NCBI RefSeq assembly: GCF_022201045.2 | Contig: NC_068560.1 | Location: forward strand, 36,729,001 to 36,793,000 | Length of the DNA stretch: 64,000 bases | Origin: Citrus sinensis | Taxonomy: Eukaryota > Streptophyta > Magnoliopsida > Sapindales > Rutaceae | Direction of reading: 5' to 3' | In this document: positions 21,486 to 31,721 of the stretch, piece by piece | Position numbering within the stretch: the stretch's first letter is position 1 | Layout: every line of letters begins with the position of its first letter | Notes under the pieces: model-generated | Databases searched by the model: none | What the model was told of the DNA's origin: nothing | The model's input: only the letters and a program-made list of their open reading frames with translations | Position numbers and translations under genes: made by a program

Positions 21486-23855
21486 CTGCAGACGAAATAA
21501 CGATGGATTTTGGCCGGTGGATGGGATTTTGTTGGAAAGGTCAATGGACGGTGGTGTAATAGCTTGAGGTGGTGCCAATGATAGTGGAAGGTGGATAAGA
21601 TTTATGGAATATTAATTAGCATTATTTTTTTAAATAAAGATAATTTAAAAATATATATAAAAAACTGAGGATTAATAAGAAAAATTAAACGAATCAAATA
21701 TCACCACTATTTTACTTTTTGAATGGTTTCTGTTTGCGTTTCTAATACACATATATATTTTTTTATGAGATGTATTTCTCATATCAATTCACAATTATGT
21801 TTTTGAGATTTTATGATGGTTGTGTTGCTATCTTGGACTTTGGCTGTCTTAATTATTTCAATCCTAGTGGGTTTTCATTTATTTATTTTTTTTAAATCAC
21901 AAGTTTAGAATTATCTGTACTGTGTAAGACAATTAAGAGGAGAGGGGATCGACATATCTGTTGATTTATTTATTTTTCTCATACCCATCCACGAGGATGT
22001 TAAAGTGCTCCCTCTTCTCATCTTTGGTGTTAATTTTTTTTTTTTTTGAATATTTCATTCACAATCTCTAATCTTAATGGAGATCAGGGCCTCTGATCTC
22101 TTGGGATATTTTCGCTCCCTAATCCCCGCTATCTGAAAATTCACGATTGTGACAAAAAAACTGCAACACATCATTACGGCTAGTCCATCAACCAAGCATT
22201 GGATTATACTGAATGCTTTATAAACACAAAACAGACGCAGCAGACAGGAGTGACACCCCAACCCCAACTGCACCAATTAATAATTATTATTTAAAAAAAA
22301 AAAAGAAATTAATTGCGTAATAATAGAGCTCAAAATAAATGCTACTCTTTTTTTTTTTTTTTTTTGGAAAGAAAATGCTACAAATTAAACATAATAAATA
22401 ATGCAGATTACATAAATCTCCAGACTCACTTAGACTCGTGTGTTTGTCAATTGCGAATCTGACAATACGAATTCGTTATGAGCAATTAGAAAACATGGAC
22501 AAAAAAAAAATTTAAAAGCAAAGCATGTAAAAACAGATATATATATATATATTTTATAAAATATGATGATATGAGTTTTAGTATGAAAGTTTTGTACTCA
22601 TTCATTTGTGTCATCTTATTAATGAGGTTGAAAACAAAGACTGTGAATGTACTAATTGATGTGGCACGGTAACAAGTAGCAACTTGTTTTTGCTTGTGTC
22701 GTTAGTATTGTAGTATCACTTTTATGCAGTTCAGTTTGGCCTTTATGAATCGAATCTCCAATTCACCCAGAGAAAAAAGAAGAAAAGCAAAAGAGAGAAA
22801 GAAAAGCAAAAGAGGGAGAAAAAAGCAAAACCGTGACATCATGAACGTCTGCAGTTTGCAGGATTTTGATTATACTTGTGAAAAGGAAAAAAAAAAGAAA
22901 AAAAAGAAAAAAAAGACAGAGAGAGAGAGAGGTAAAAAAAAGGGGAGAGTGAGTCCTGTTAAGGATTCTGTTGCTTTGGAAATTCTACTGGCCGTGAAGC
23001 TGTCGTGCACCAGAAAAATAAATGAACAGTGGACAGTGAAACAAACAAGTACCAAAGCAAAAACGTGGAGAGGAGGAGACTGAGACGAATAAAAAGGCCT
23101 TCGAGTGCATCACGGAAAGGTAAAGACATTGGACATTAGACAGTGCTTGTGTGCAAGCGCAGGTTGCCAGAGATATTTTTCTTACGGAAGTGCCCACACA
23201 TTCATTTACTGATTTACAATACAATACAATACCTCCTCTGCCCCTGCCTCTGCCTCCCTCTGATAACTTCGTTTGAGTTTCATACATTAACACTACATGA
23301 CAACTCTTTTCTACAGCGCATGGACCATCTCTTTCTCTTGTTTTGCATGGCCATAGGTGATATTTTCTTGCTTACCCATGGTGTTGAAAAAGTTTTTCAT
23401 TTTAACTCCCTAATAATGCATTTTCATTCACTTCATAATAATCTTCTTCCCACCCTTTTCTATTGTTTAAAAGGTAGGGGTTCGTGGGTAAAGTTTTAAT
23501 TCATTTTTTACTTCTTACCTCTCCTCAACGTACTTAACCACCAATCACCCATGTAAATTCTTGTTCAATATGAGTTTAAGTTATGAACAACACATCCTAC
23601 TAACAAACTTTAACTTCAGAGTTCATTCCATAATAAATATAAATTTTCATCTTTAATATGCCGGCATCAAGTCCATCCTTGAAAGCTAGCTCAATCTTCT
23701 TCTTCTTCTTTTTTTATGAGAAAGTAAAGTTTTCTAATTAATGAACTTTGACAATAACATCATAATCTGAACTAGCTCAATCTTTTGAGTTACGTAAGTA
23801 TGGCCAATCTTTTATATTTTAAACTTTTTATTAATTTTTATTTCAATCAATCATT

Positions 23856-23873
23856 CCCCCCCCCCCCCCCCCC
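23856..23873. repeat. 18-nt poly-C run
   Basis: Uninterrupted cytosine homopolymer, the second in the window after 5927-5946. The length is uncertain in any assembly. Confidence 0.8.
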
Positions 23874-24744
23874 TCCTCTTTTTACAGCCTTTAGCATAAG
23901 GGTCTTCTAACACTACTAGTTTTGAGCACCATAAAAAATAAAAAAATAAATAAAATAAGTTCATGAATTCAATGGAGTTTAAGGATTTTTATGGAACTTC
24001 TTGTAAAAATTAGTATCTAAGTACCAAATGTAACGAATGCAATTATGCGTAAATATAAAGTGAAATTTCAGCAAACATAAAGGACTTAGATATGGAAATG
24101 TAATGAGCTTCTAATGTTGTTTTGATTAGCGCGCAAAGGCCTAGCTGTTACACGTTTTATTAATTATTATACATATAATGAAGCTAAAAAAATCAAGAAT
24201 GAGTTTAGTTCAATGTAGGGATGATCAGTTATTCAAAGCAACGTCGCATCATAAAAGCTGTTTGAGTGTGAGGAGTGGTCTGGAGTACTGTTTAACCATA
24301 TAGTGTTTGGTCGCCTTTTGGAGCTTAGCCCTAGGGTCATCAAGTGGGTTAAGATAAGAAATAAGGAAAGAGCAATAATGAAGCTGAGAAATACTGGGTC
24401 CCAATTTTGCAGGGCGTGGGGGAGGGACGAACATGACGTTGTCGGAATTTTTTTTAAAAAAAATTTATTTCTTTTATTTAAAAGTTCTTAATCCCTATAA
24501 ATCTTTATATATCTCTTTTTCTCTCTCTAAAAGTTGACCCCTCATAGTTATCTCCCCGGCCTCATCACAAGCAACCAAGTTGTCTCTTGTTGGATACGTA
24601 GTTGCCTTGCTGGTGGCACTGAAGCACAAATCATTAACCTAAGCTTTAAAGTTCTCACAACAACACACACCCGCTTTCTCTTTTATTTCTCTCTTGCTAT
24701 AATTTAGAGCCTTTGGAGAAGAAGATGATGCTGCTGCTGATGGG

Positions 24745-24752
24745 TATAAATA
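24745..24752 (+). promoter_or_regulatory. Probable TATA box of ZHD gene
   Basis: TATAAATA about 300 nt before the coding start and about 45 nt before the GT/CT microsatellite that would lie in the leader. Upstream CT-rich stretches also fit a core promoter. Confidence 0.55.
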
Positions 24753-24798
24753 AAGCTGGAGCTGCTGCTGCCTTGCTGATGCTTTGCTAGCTGTTGCT

Positions 24799-24832
24799 TG
24801 TGTGTGTGTGTGTGTCTCTCTCTCTCTCTCTC
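24799..24832. repeat. Compound (GT)n(CT)n microsatellite in the leader
   Basis: About 8 GT/TG units followed by about 9 CT units, then TCC. It probably lies in the first noncoding exon of the homeodomain gene and is likely to vary in length. Confidence 0.85.
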
Positions 24833-24843
24833 CAGCTGTGACT

Positions 24844-24946
24844 GTGAGTATTTTTGTTCCTTTTAACTTTATTGATGTCTTGTTTTTGCTATTATATATT
24901 CAAAATAAATCAGTTGAAATTGGAGGCATTTGGTTGGTGGGTGCAG
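24844..24946 (+). other. Probable 5' UTR intron of ZHD gene
   Basis: Donor GTGAGT follows CTGTGACT. T-rich text with a possible branch region leads to the acceptor TGCAG at 24942-24946. The length of 103 nt suits a plant intron. No coding frame crosses it. Confidence 0.45.
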
Positions 24947-25035
24947 CTGCAGCACCACAATAATAGTTATTAGCGTAACAGATCAGGACATTAATTGTAT
25001 ATAGAATTGGAGAGGGTCGGGGTTAAGGGGTTTGT

Positions 25036-25041
25036 ATGTAG
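25036..25041 (+). promoter_or_regulatory. Minimal AUG-stop uORF
   Basis: ATG immediately followed by TAG, ending 4 nt before the first of three consecutive in-frame ATG codons (25046, 25049, 25052). A start-stop uORF has no elongation step and can stall ribosomes, and plant AUG-stop elements are known translational regulators. Position is read directly; function is inferred. Confidence 0.5.
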
Positions 25042-25045
25042 CAGT

Positions 25046-25966
25046 ATGATGATGGAGATTAAGCAAGAAAACGAAACAAAAACTCCAAGAAGAGATGGGA
25101 ATAATGACAATGGTACCGCAGTGTACAGTTTCAATACTCATCAAACCCTAGATCATAATTTACAACGCCAGCAGCAGCAGCAGCAAGCGAGATCTCCAAA
25201 CCCAGATCGAGTTACTAGTGTGATTGGTGCCGCAATTGCACCAATCTCCGCAGGATCCAACTCCAAACCACCCATTAACGTGATCCGGTATCGAGAATGC
25301 CTCAAGAACCACGCAGCCTGCATTGGTGGCAACATCTTCGATGGGTGCGGTGAGTTCATGCCTAGCGGGGATGAAGGCACATTGGAAGCCTTGAAATGCG
25401 CGGCTTGTGAGTGCCACAGAAACTTTCACCGCAAAGAGATCGATGGGGAGACTGCCCAATTGATCAGCACCGGTAGAAGATCGGCTGTTATGCTGAATCC
25501 ACTGCAGCTTCCTCCACCGTTGCCATCTCCGACGATGATGCATCACCATCATCATCATCAGAAGTATTCGATAAGCAGGCACACGATGAGCCCATCAAGT
25601 GCAATTGTTGCACCAATGAATGTGGCATTTGGTGGTGGGATTAGTGAGTCTTCAAGTGAAGATCTTAGTAATGTGCTTCATTCTGAGGGAGTGCTACAGC
25701 ATCAGCCACCAGCGGCACCCCCACCGCCACCTCCTTTTGTTTTGTCAAAGAAGCGCTTCCGAACCAAGTTCACGCAGGAGCAAAAGGACAAGATGATGGA
25801 GTTTGCTGAGAAAGTTGGGTGGCGCTTTCAGAAGCAAGACGATGATCAAGTTGACAAGTTTTGTGCTGAAGTTGGAATTAAGAGGCATGTCTTCAAAGTT
25901 TGGATGCACAATAACAAGAACAATATTGTCAAGAATAAGCAAGAACCTGCTGCTGACCCCGTGTAA
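25046..25966 (+). CDS. Zinc-finger homeodomain (ZF-HD / ZHD) transcription factor
   Basis: Single coding exon, 306 residues. ZHD proteins are plant-specific transcription factors that dimerise through an atypical N-terminal zinc finger and bind DNA with a C-terminal homeodomain. The finger spans residues 80-133 (RYRECLKNHAA ... GCGEFMPSG ... CAACECHRNFHR), with the expected Cys/His ligands intact. A low-complexity linker holds a His-rich run near 175 and a proline run near 225. The homeodomain is at 235-294 (KKRFRTKFTQEQK ... VFKVWMHNNKNN), with the WMHNNK recognition helix of the family. The start is the ATG triplet cluster; an in-frame TTG upstream is not used here. The third ATG (25052, A at -3 and G at +4) has the best context. 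Subfamily is not assigned with confidence. Confidence 0.95.
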   Translation: MMMEIKQENETKTPRRDGNNDNGTAVYSFNTHQTLDHNLQRQQQQQQARSPNPDRVTSVIGAAIAPISAGSNSKPPINVIRYRECLKNHAACIGGNIFDGCGEFMPSGDEGTLEALKCAACECHRNFHRKEIDGETAQLISTGRRSAVMLNPLQLPPPLPSPTMMHHHHHHQKYSISRHTMSPSSAIVAPMNVAFGGGISESSSEDLSNVLHSEGVLQHQPPAAPPPPPPFVLSKKRFRTKFTQEQKDKMMEFAEKVGWRFQKQDDDQVDKFCAEVGIKRHVFKVWMHNNKNNIVKNKQEPAADPV

Positions 25967-28099
25967 GGCGGCCATATACATATGTGAGCTAAGAATTAAT
26001 TAATTAATTAATTAATTATAGACAATATAGAGATTAGAGGACTTAAATGCTGAATGATTTGCATGTTTAATTCAGATTTAAGCCTTGTGTATCTCTTAAT
26101 CAATTTGCTAGCTCTAAGCAAAGTATTCTTATTTTGTTAGTTTATGTGAGTTTCTCTTATCCTCGCTATTTATATTATTTTTCTGATTATTGCAGTAAGT
26201 AATAACCTCTCATAGCTATTTTGTGATACCGTCCTATGGGCGAAAAGGAAAGTGATTTATCAATCCAGTATTGGATTTGGATGGTTCTTGCTGCCTTTTA
26301 ACTTTCTGAAAACGCTTTCAGGGGAAGAAAAATGAAACAATGTACACTAAAAATGAGGATGAAAAGGGCGAGTCGCTGAAAGTATGGGTGAGTTAAAAAT
26401 TAAGGCTAGTTTCATGAAATTCTGGGTCTATATATGCATGAACATCAGTTGTTTCGCAGAAAAATTGAATTGCATGGCCAGCCTGAATCAGGCTTATTTG
26501 CCTGCTGTTCCATCAGAAAATGATTTTCTTTGTCAAAAACAATTTTTTTGTACGGGAGATTGTCAGTTTCAATATCACTTATTTACTCTCTTTTTTTTTT
26601 TTTATAATATCACTATAATTTTATAATATTATTTTTATTTTTAAATACACTTTTATTAACATTAATTTATAATTTGAATAAATCATATAAATTGAAATTA
26701 AAATTAAAATATTAAAATAATAAAAATAGAAATATTGATTTCTATGTGAATGAAAAATTAATAATCAAATATTTCTTAAAAAAATTTCTTATACTATTAT
26801 TATTTTATATTCTTAAAATAAAATATGAAGTAAATGATTCATTACTCTCTTTTTTTTCTTAAATTTTTTTGTTAATTTTTTTAAAATATTATAAAATAAT
26901 ATGTATTAATTTCACTAACTCTAAGGCAGAAATTGGGCTCCAGCAAGGGCTCCAATGCTGGAGCATGATATTAATGAGGCCTGCACGGCTGCACCTACTC
27001 TTTATCCTTTGTTTTTTTCTTTTTTTTAGAGAAAGTATGCCTTTCAAGGGTACATATTCTTTTATCTACTATACGCATTTTGCTCGAAATCTGATTAGGC
27101 ATAGGGAAAGCTGGCCCTTTGCAAAGCTCGTCTTTAATTAATTTGGTCAAGATAACAAACAATCATGGGGTCCTCCGATACCTTACAGACTAGTATCGAT
27201 TTAATTCTTAAAAGTTGTGATTGCAGTGACATTTCCGAATATAACAACAAAATTGATTCAGGTTAGATTTCTATGGAAATGTATCAAGGTTTTAATTGGA
27301 CTTCATTGGAAGATAACTTGAGAAATTGATTGATTCAAACTTCAAAAGGAATTTCTATTCATAGGCGTGGATGCTTAAATGTAGATTTTGTAGGCTATTA
27401 AACTATGAGCGATGATATAATTATAAACTTTTGTACAAATTGATTTGATGTTAACTAATTGGTTGAATAAAAATAAGTTATATGGTCCAAGAAATATGTA
27501 ATCCAACCAATTAAATCATACCACATCATTTTATATATAAAAAAAAAATTGTACAAGATTTTGTACCTATATTATTACTCTTAAATTATATGGCATTATC
27601 GTTAATAAACACAAATAGATGTGACGTAATAGCAAATCCATATGTAGGCATCCACACCTGAGAAGTTTTATGCGAATATAATTTTTCAATGAGAGATCAC
27701 CTGAGTTATTAAAGTAATGGATAAAATAAAAAACAAGAAAAACACATACTCTAATACAATATAAGATAAAATATACAGTGAGTCATTACTTAATAATATT
27801 CCTTTTAAGTAATTAAAATAATGGATAAATTATAAGACCGATTTATAACGATGTGGTCACTTGTATAATAAAAACAGTCTTAATCACTTGTGAGCCATTT
27901 TTGTTTCTGGCCATAGCTAAATGATACATGGTATCAAATTACACACTTATTCAAACAACAATTACAATAATTAACCATACAATAGAATCTTCAGAGACCT
28001 AATTGACGGAAGTCTGAAGGAGGAATCAATAATAGTTATCCAGCTCTCTTGCAGACCCTCAACAGGGTAATCTGATTTGGGGGTGGCATCATCCAAATC
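25967..28099. other. Intergenic between ZHD and small secreted protein gene
   Basis: Contains the ZHD 3' flank (with an ATTA microsatellite at about 25996-26018) and AT-rich DNA. Open frames at 26384-26626 and 26869-27141 have no domain features and rich T-runs. No RNA gene or complete mobile element was recognised. Confidence 0.5.
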
Positions 28100-28436
28100 T
28101 TATGCCTGTGCTTCTATTGGTGTCTCTGTGGGTGCTTTCGCTAAATTTCTCTTACTTAACAAACCGCTGACCCAGAAAATTAAAAAAAAAAAAAACATTA
28201 GTCCTTCCGCACATTAAATTCATATAATTTTTACAAAAATGAAAATGAGAAAATGCAAATTACCTAAATTTATTTTTGGCCCAATCGAATAATGAGCCGG
28301 TGGCGGGGGCGGGGGCTGGAGAGCCCATTGGCGCATCGGAGGGACTTGGGGCTGCTACTGCTGCTGACGCTGCGTGTGCATTGATTAAAAGCACCGCCAC
28401 TAGTGCTATTGCCAAAGCAATTCTTGGGTTTGCCAT
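28100..28436 (-). CDS. Small secreted Ala/Pro-rich protein (AG-peptide-like)
   Basis: Two exons, 28264-28436 and 28100-28166, join with GT-AG borders (donor AG|GTAATT, acceptor GTCAG|C) to give 79 residues. Residues 1-27 form a clear signal peptide (MANPRIALAIALVAVLLINA then HAASAA). A short APSPSDAP ... SPAPAPATG stretch follows that resembles arabinogalactan peptides, where prolines are hydroxylated and glycosylated. After it come LFDWAKNKF and a basic/acidic tail ending TETPIEAQA. No hydrophobic C-terminus for a GPI anchor is seen, so it is not a classical AG-peptide. If the intron is retained, the AGG codon is followed at once by TAA, giving a 58-residue form. A TATA box lies 76 nt upstream. 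Secretion is well supported; function is unknown. Confidence 0.68.
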
Positions 28437-28511
28437 CTTTGAATTCTTGCAATTGCTTAAAATTATTTGAAGAATGATACAAATTAAATGGTGATCGTAT
28501 TGGTGTTGTAT

Positions 28512-28519
28512 TTTTTATA
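28512..28519 (-). promoter_or_regulatory. TATA box of small secreted protein gene
   Basis: TATAAAAA on the minus strand, 76 nt upstream of the ATG, a standard distance allowing a ~45-nt leader. Confidence 0.55.
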
Positions 28520-28885
28520 GTGCTTGAGACGAAGCTATATTGGATGCAAATTGAGAATTATTCTGAGCTATCGCCTGTCCGATATTATAGTCATCACTAA
28601 ATACATGTCAAATCACTAGTGTCATCCTTGCTATTTTATTGGTCTTATTTTTCGCTCAATCTCAAAATTTTTCTAATTCAATTTATCCATGCTCTCCCAA
28701 CATCGAAAAGTTTGGAGATTAATGGGTAACTCTTACCACACAATTACTTAATAAGTTAAACCCTATCTTACATGCATGTAAGATAGAAGGACCCACTTAA
28801 TAAATATTGTATAATATTTCTCTCTGTTTAACATAAACGAGTGCAAGATAAGAATAAATAATCTGAATTCACAAATCAAATGAGA

Positions 28886-28958
28886 GGGGATGTAGCTCAG
28901 ATGGTAGAGCGCTCGCTTAGCATGCGAGAGGTATGGGGATCGATACCCCGCATCTCCA
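28886..28958 (+). tRNA. tRNA-Ala (anticodon AGC)
   Basis: 73 nt that fold as a full cloverleaf. The acceptor arms GGGGATG and CATCTCC pair with a G3-U70 wobble, the alanine identity pair, and A73 is the discriminator. The D-arm has TAGCTCAGATGGTAGAGC, the internal A-box region. The anticodon loop CTTAGCATG gives AGC at 28919-28921. The T-arm GGGGATCGATACCCC contains the B-box. No intron, and CCA is not encoded, as expected for a nuclear tRNA gene. A T5 run follows directly. Confidence 0.97.
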
Positions 28959-28963
28959 TTTTT
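28959..28963 (+). terminator. Pol III terminator of tRNA-Ala
   Basis: Run of five T residues immediately after the discriminator base. Confidence 0.8.
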
Positions 28964-29939
28964 GCTTATTTTTTGTTTAATCTATAAACATTTAGATTAT
29001 AAATGTAAAATTTATAAAGCACAAACACAATAATTTCCTCCATTAGAAAATTATTACAATGGCAAGCAGTGAACCCACAATATACATAACATTAGCCGTT
29101 ACATGTATATATATATTTTTAAAATACTTGCATGTCAACACTTTCTTTACAGATCTTCTGACACAAAATGGCTGAGCACCTTCCACTATTTCATTAGAGC
29201 TTTAGATTCTTCATAAGCCTGTGCATAAAAGAATGCAACATTAGCCATTATAGAATCTTAAGCAGACGTGAAAATTTCTCTGAATTTAATAGCTTCTGAC
29301 TGTCGCTGCCTGAAGTTTCAACTAGATCCAAGAACCTTAGTTTAGAGAAAGCCTAGGGATTAATGAAGTGTTACAGAGAGGAATGTGATTCAATAAGAGA
29401 TGATGATTCTCTAATTTATTTATACTTGAAGCTCCGTCTTATATATTGCTCCGTCTCATATGTTTTTATAATTAATACTTTTATACTTTATCTTTTATGC
29501 TCTATATCTATTGTGGCCATGTGCATGTGCGAATGTGATAAAAAACAAGATTAGATTTCATGTGGGCTTTCTCTTTGGAAGTTCAATTTAGATTATGGGG
29601 TATACATGATACATCATGGAAGCCAATAAAATAATTAATTAATTGGAGGATGTCGAAGGTCGGTGTGTAGTTTGAAGTGTAGCTAACCAGAAAATATATG
29701 GAAGGGAAAAAAATAATAATAATAAGAGAGAGAGAGAGAGAGTATGACATGTCGGAGGCATCGTGGACGAGTTACGTAGAGTCTCTTCAATTCAAGTAGT
29801 ATTCAGAAGTTAACATAAATTATTACCTTGTTGTGATTTTTGTGGTGTTTCATGCGTGCAAGATAATTTGGAGGCATTGAAAATTTAGCAGTGCAATGTG
29901 AAAAAGAGTTACTAGTGAAACATGTAATACCTTGGCGCA
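28964..29939. other. Intergenic between tRNA-Ala and RL gene
   Basis: AT-rich, with a (GA)n run at about 29727-29741. The open frame at 29363-29554 has no recognisable feature. The right part may contain the 3' UTR of the RL gene. Confidence 0.5.
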
Positions 29940-30218
29940 TCAGCAAGAATGCCAATGCAGTTGCTTGCCAGTGTTCTTGTAATTTGGAAGCGGGAATTGG
30001 GCAGATTCTATAAAAATGAGATCCTCAACAAGGCGATCGTAGTGCCTCTTGACATCATCGGGAGACTTGCCACCACCCACAGCCCTGGCCACGTTTTGCC
30101 ACCGGTCTGGCGTGTCCTTGTCATACACGGCCAGTGCCCTTTCGAATTTCTTGTTTTGCTCGGGTGTCCATGTGGATTGATCAACACGACGCGACGAAGC
30201 GATAGAGCTTGATGCCAT
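29940..30218 (-). CDS. RADIALIS-like SANT/MYB protein
   Basis: 92-residue single-domain MYB of the plant RADIALIS-like (RL) family. These small nuclear proteins act mostly by competing for partners of other MYB factors, as RAD does in flower asymmetry. The SANT/MYB domain covers about residues 13-63: [20 protein letters not shown], then [15 protein letters not shown], then [12 protein letters not shown], with Trp17 and Trp40 kept and Tyr in place of the third Trp, as in this family. The conserved tail [15 protein letters not shown] follows. The frame ends HWHSC. A short 3' exon, common in relatives, could replace the last residues. The start is the first ATG, with TATAAG about 126 nt upstream. 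Confidence 0.92.
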   Translation of the reverse strand: MASSSIASSRRVDQSTWTPEQNKKFERALAVYDKDTPDRWQNVARAVGGGKSPDDVKRHYDRLVEDLIFIESAQFPLPNYKNTGKQLHWHSC

Positions 30219-30343
30219 ACTTTGATCTCTTATTATTAATATTCTCTGAGAAAGGGGGAACTAACAAACTCAGTCAAGCAAGAAGAGACTGACCAATGTC
30301 AAGGGATGGTATTGGTATGGGCAAGAGCTTTGGCAAGCCTGCT

Positions 30344-30351
30344 CCTTATAA
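30344..30351 (-). promoter_or_regulatory. Probable TATA box of RL gene
   Basis: TTATAAGG on the minus strand, about 126 nt upstream of the RL start codon. Confidence 0.45.
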
Positions 30352-31721
30352 GCAGGAACAAGAGGTGGTGGTGGGTTATGCATTTATGCTTATGCAAGTT
30401 GGCGAAATTTTATTTTATTAAGCTTACAATGGAATTGAGAGAATCCAGTGTCAGAGTCTTACTTTATATATAAAGTCTTTTTCTTGTCTTTTTAATAAAT
30501 CATCATCACTTGATCAGCCAGTGAATTGATATCTTTTAAGAGAATTTGTACCAGCTGGTGGTGATTAGATCCCAATCCGAACATTGAGTCCACCCCAACG
30601 GCATATTATGCCGATATAGATGCCCAATACAACATGAATTGATTTAATTTTCTTTCCGCATCTTTTTGTACCCGCAGAAATCCACACTCCACAGTGAGAG
30701 ATATTCTACTTATCCCTTATGTGGGGACTAAGGGATTTCCTTCACTTGTTCAGTTGATAGATCAACTTGTAATATATGCCCTTTTCTAAGGAGCATGTGG
30801 TTATTCTCTTTCTAATTGAGAATTAATGATCCAACATTCAAGTTGTTATTATTATTATTATTATTCTTCTTTTTTTGGGCCAATTGAAAGTTTAGATTTA
30901 TATATAATCTATCACAGACTTGGCATCAAATAAAATTGAAATCTACTTTAAACATCCATAATTGTGGAGTGTGAGATGAATGACTTTTTGACAATGTCTA
31001 TCATAGAATGATAACTAGAAGTTAGAAATTCAATTCTCTTCAAAGATATTTATCAACCTGAAATATGGATATTAACCAAAATTTAATAGAATGTTACCAG
31101 GTCTGTGGCTCATTGGAAAATTCAGAGAGGGGCCGCAAATCTATAGAATTCGGAAGGAATAAATAAATAATTATTAATGTACCGACATCTTTTAATTTTA
31201 ATTTTTAACCGAGCTTATCCGTCAAATTAGTGAGTCACCAATTGTTGACGGTGTTTTATCAGCTTCTGGATACAGAGATTAATGAGCAAAATTCCAAAGG
31301 GTTCTTGGCTTTGTGAGATGTGGAGTGATAGCCAGAATAGTTTGGTATTTTATGAGAGGTTGGTTGTATCAGTAGATTCAATAGCTAGCCGTTGCTCTGT
31401 CAAACGATCCTGTATCAGATTTTTGGGTAAGAAGTGGTGCATTTGTGGCTGTTTAATTTTCAGCTGAGAACAATGGATAAACACTTGAATTACTACCATA
31501 TTGCCCTGTGACAACATCCCCATTCTTATTTCTATTTACCAAGAAATTTGCTTCGCCTTTGCCTCTATTAATATGATCTTAATAAAAACATAAATGGGCC
31601 TTACAATACTGATTGCACAACCATTTATCAGTTACAGTCCTAAACTCTGAATTTAAAATATTCAAGTTATGGGTCACATTCTACAATTTTCTTTTTTTTT
31701 TGACAATCAGATCTTATAATT
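30352..31721. other. Intergenic upstream of RL gene
   Basis: No gene seen. Includes a perfect 15-nt palindrome (CGGCATATTATGCCG) near 30600, a TTA microsatellite near 30848-30865 and ordinary AT-rich sequence. The open frame 31282-31467 lacks recognisable features. Confidence 0.5.

Larger units (their letters stand above)
20900..24740. other. Intergenic, upstream of ZHD gene
   Basis: No gene that I can support except a short coding-like remnant at about 21376-21485. The region holds long T and A runs, a purine-rich tract at 22760-22950, an 18-nt C run at 23856-23873 and AT-rich spacers. The open frames at 22724-23499 are low-complexity or T-rich and show no domains. The distal part presumably includes regulatory DNA of the homeodomain gene. 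Confidence 0.5.

Noticed and set aside
22724..23083. 119-codon Lys/Arg/Glu-rich frame
   Set aside because: It is produced by a purine-rich tract with A and GA runs. The overlapping minus-strand frames are its complement, and no domain is visible.
24995..25045. Extension of the ZHD protein to an upstream TTG
   Set aside because: A non-ATG start is unlikely, and the three ATGs at 25046-25054 give the expected N-terminus.
28276..28470. Plus-strand Ala-rich frame over the small secreted protein gene
   Set aside because: It starts without ATG. The opposite strand has signal peptide, splice sites and TATA box, so the plus frame is its shadow.
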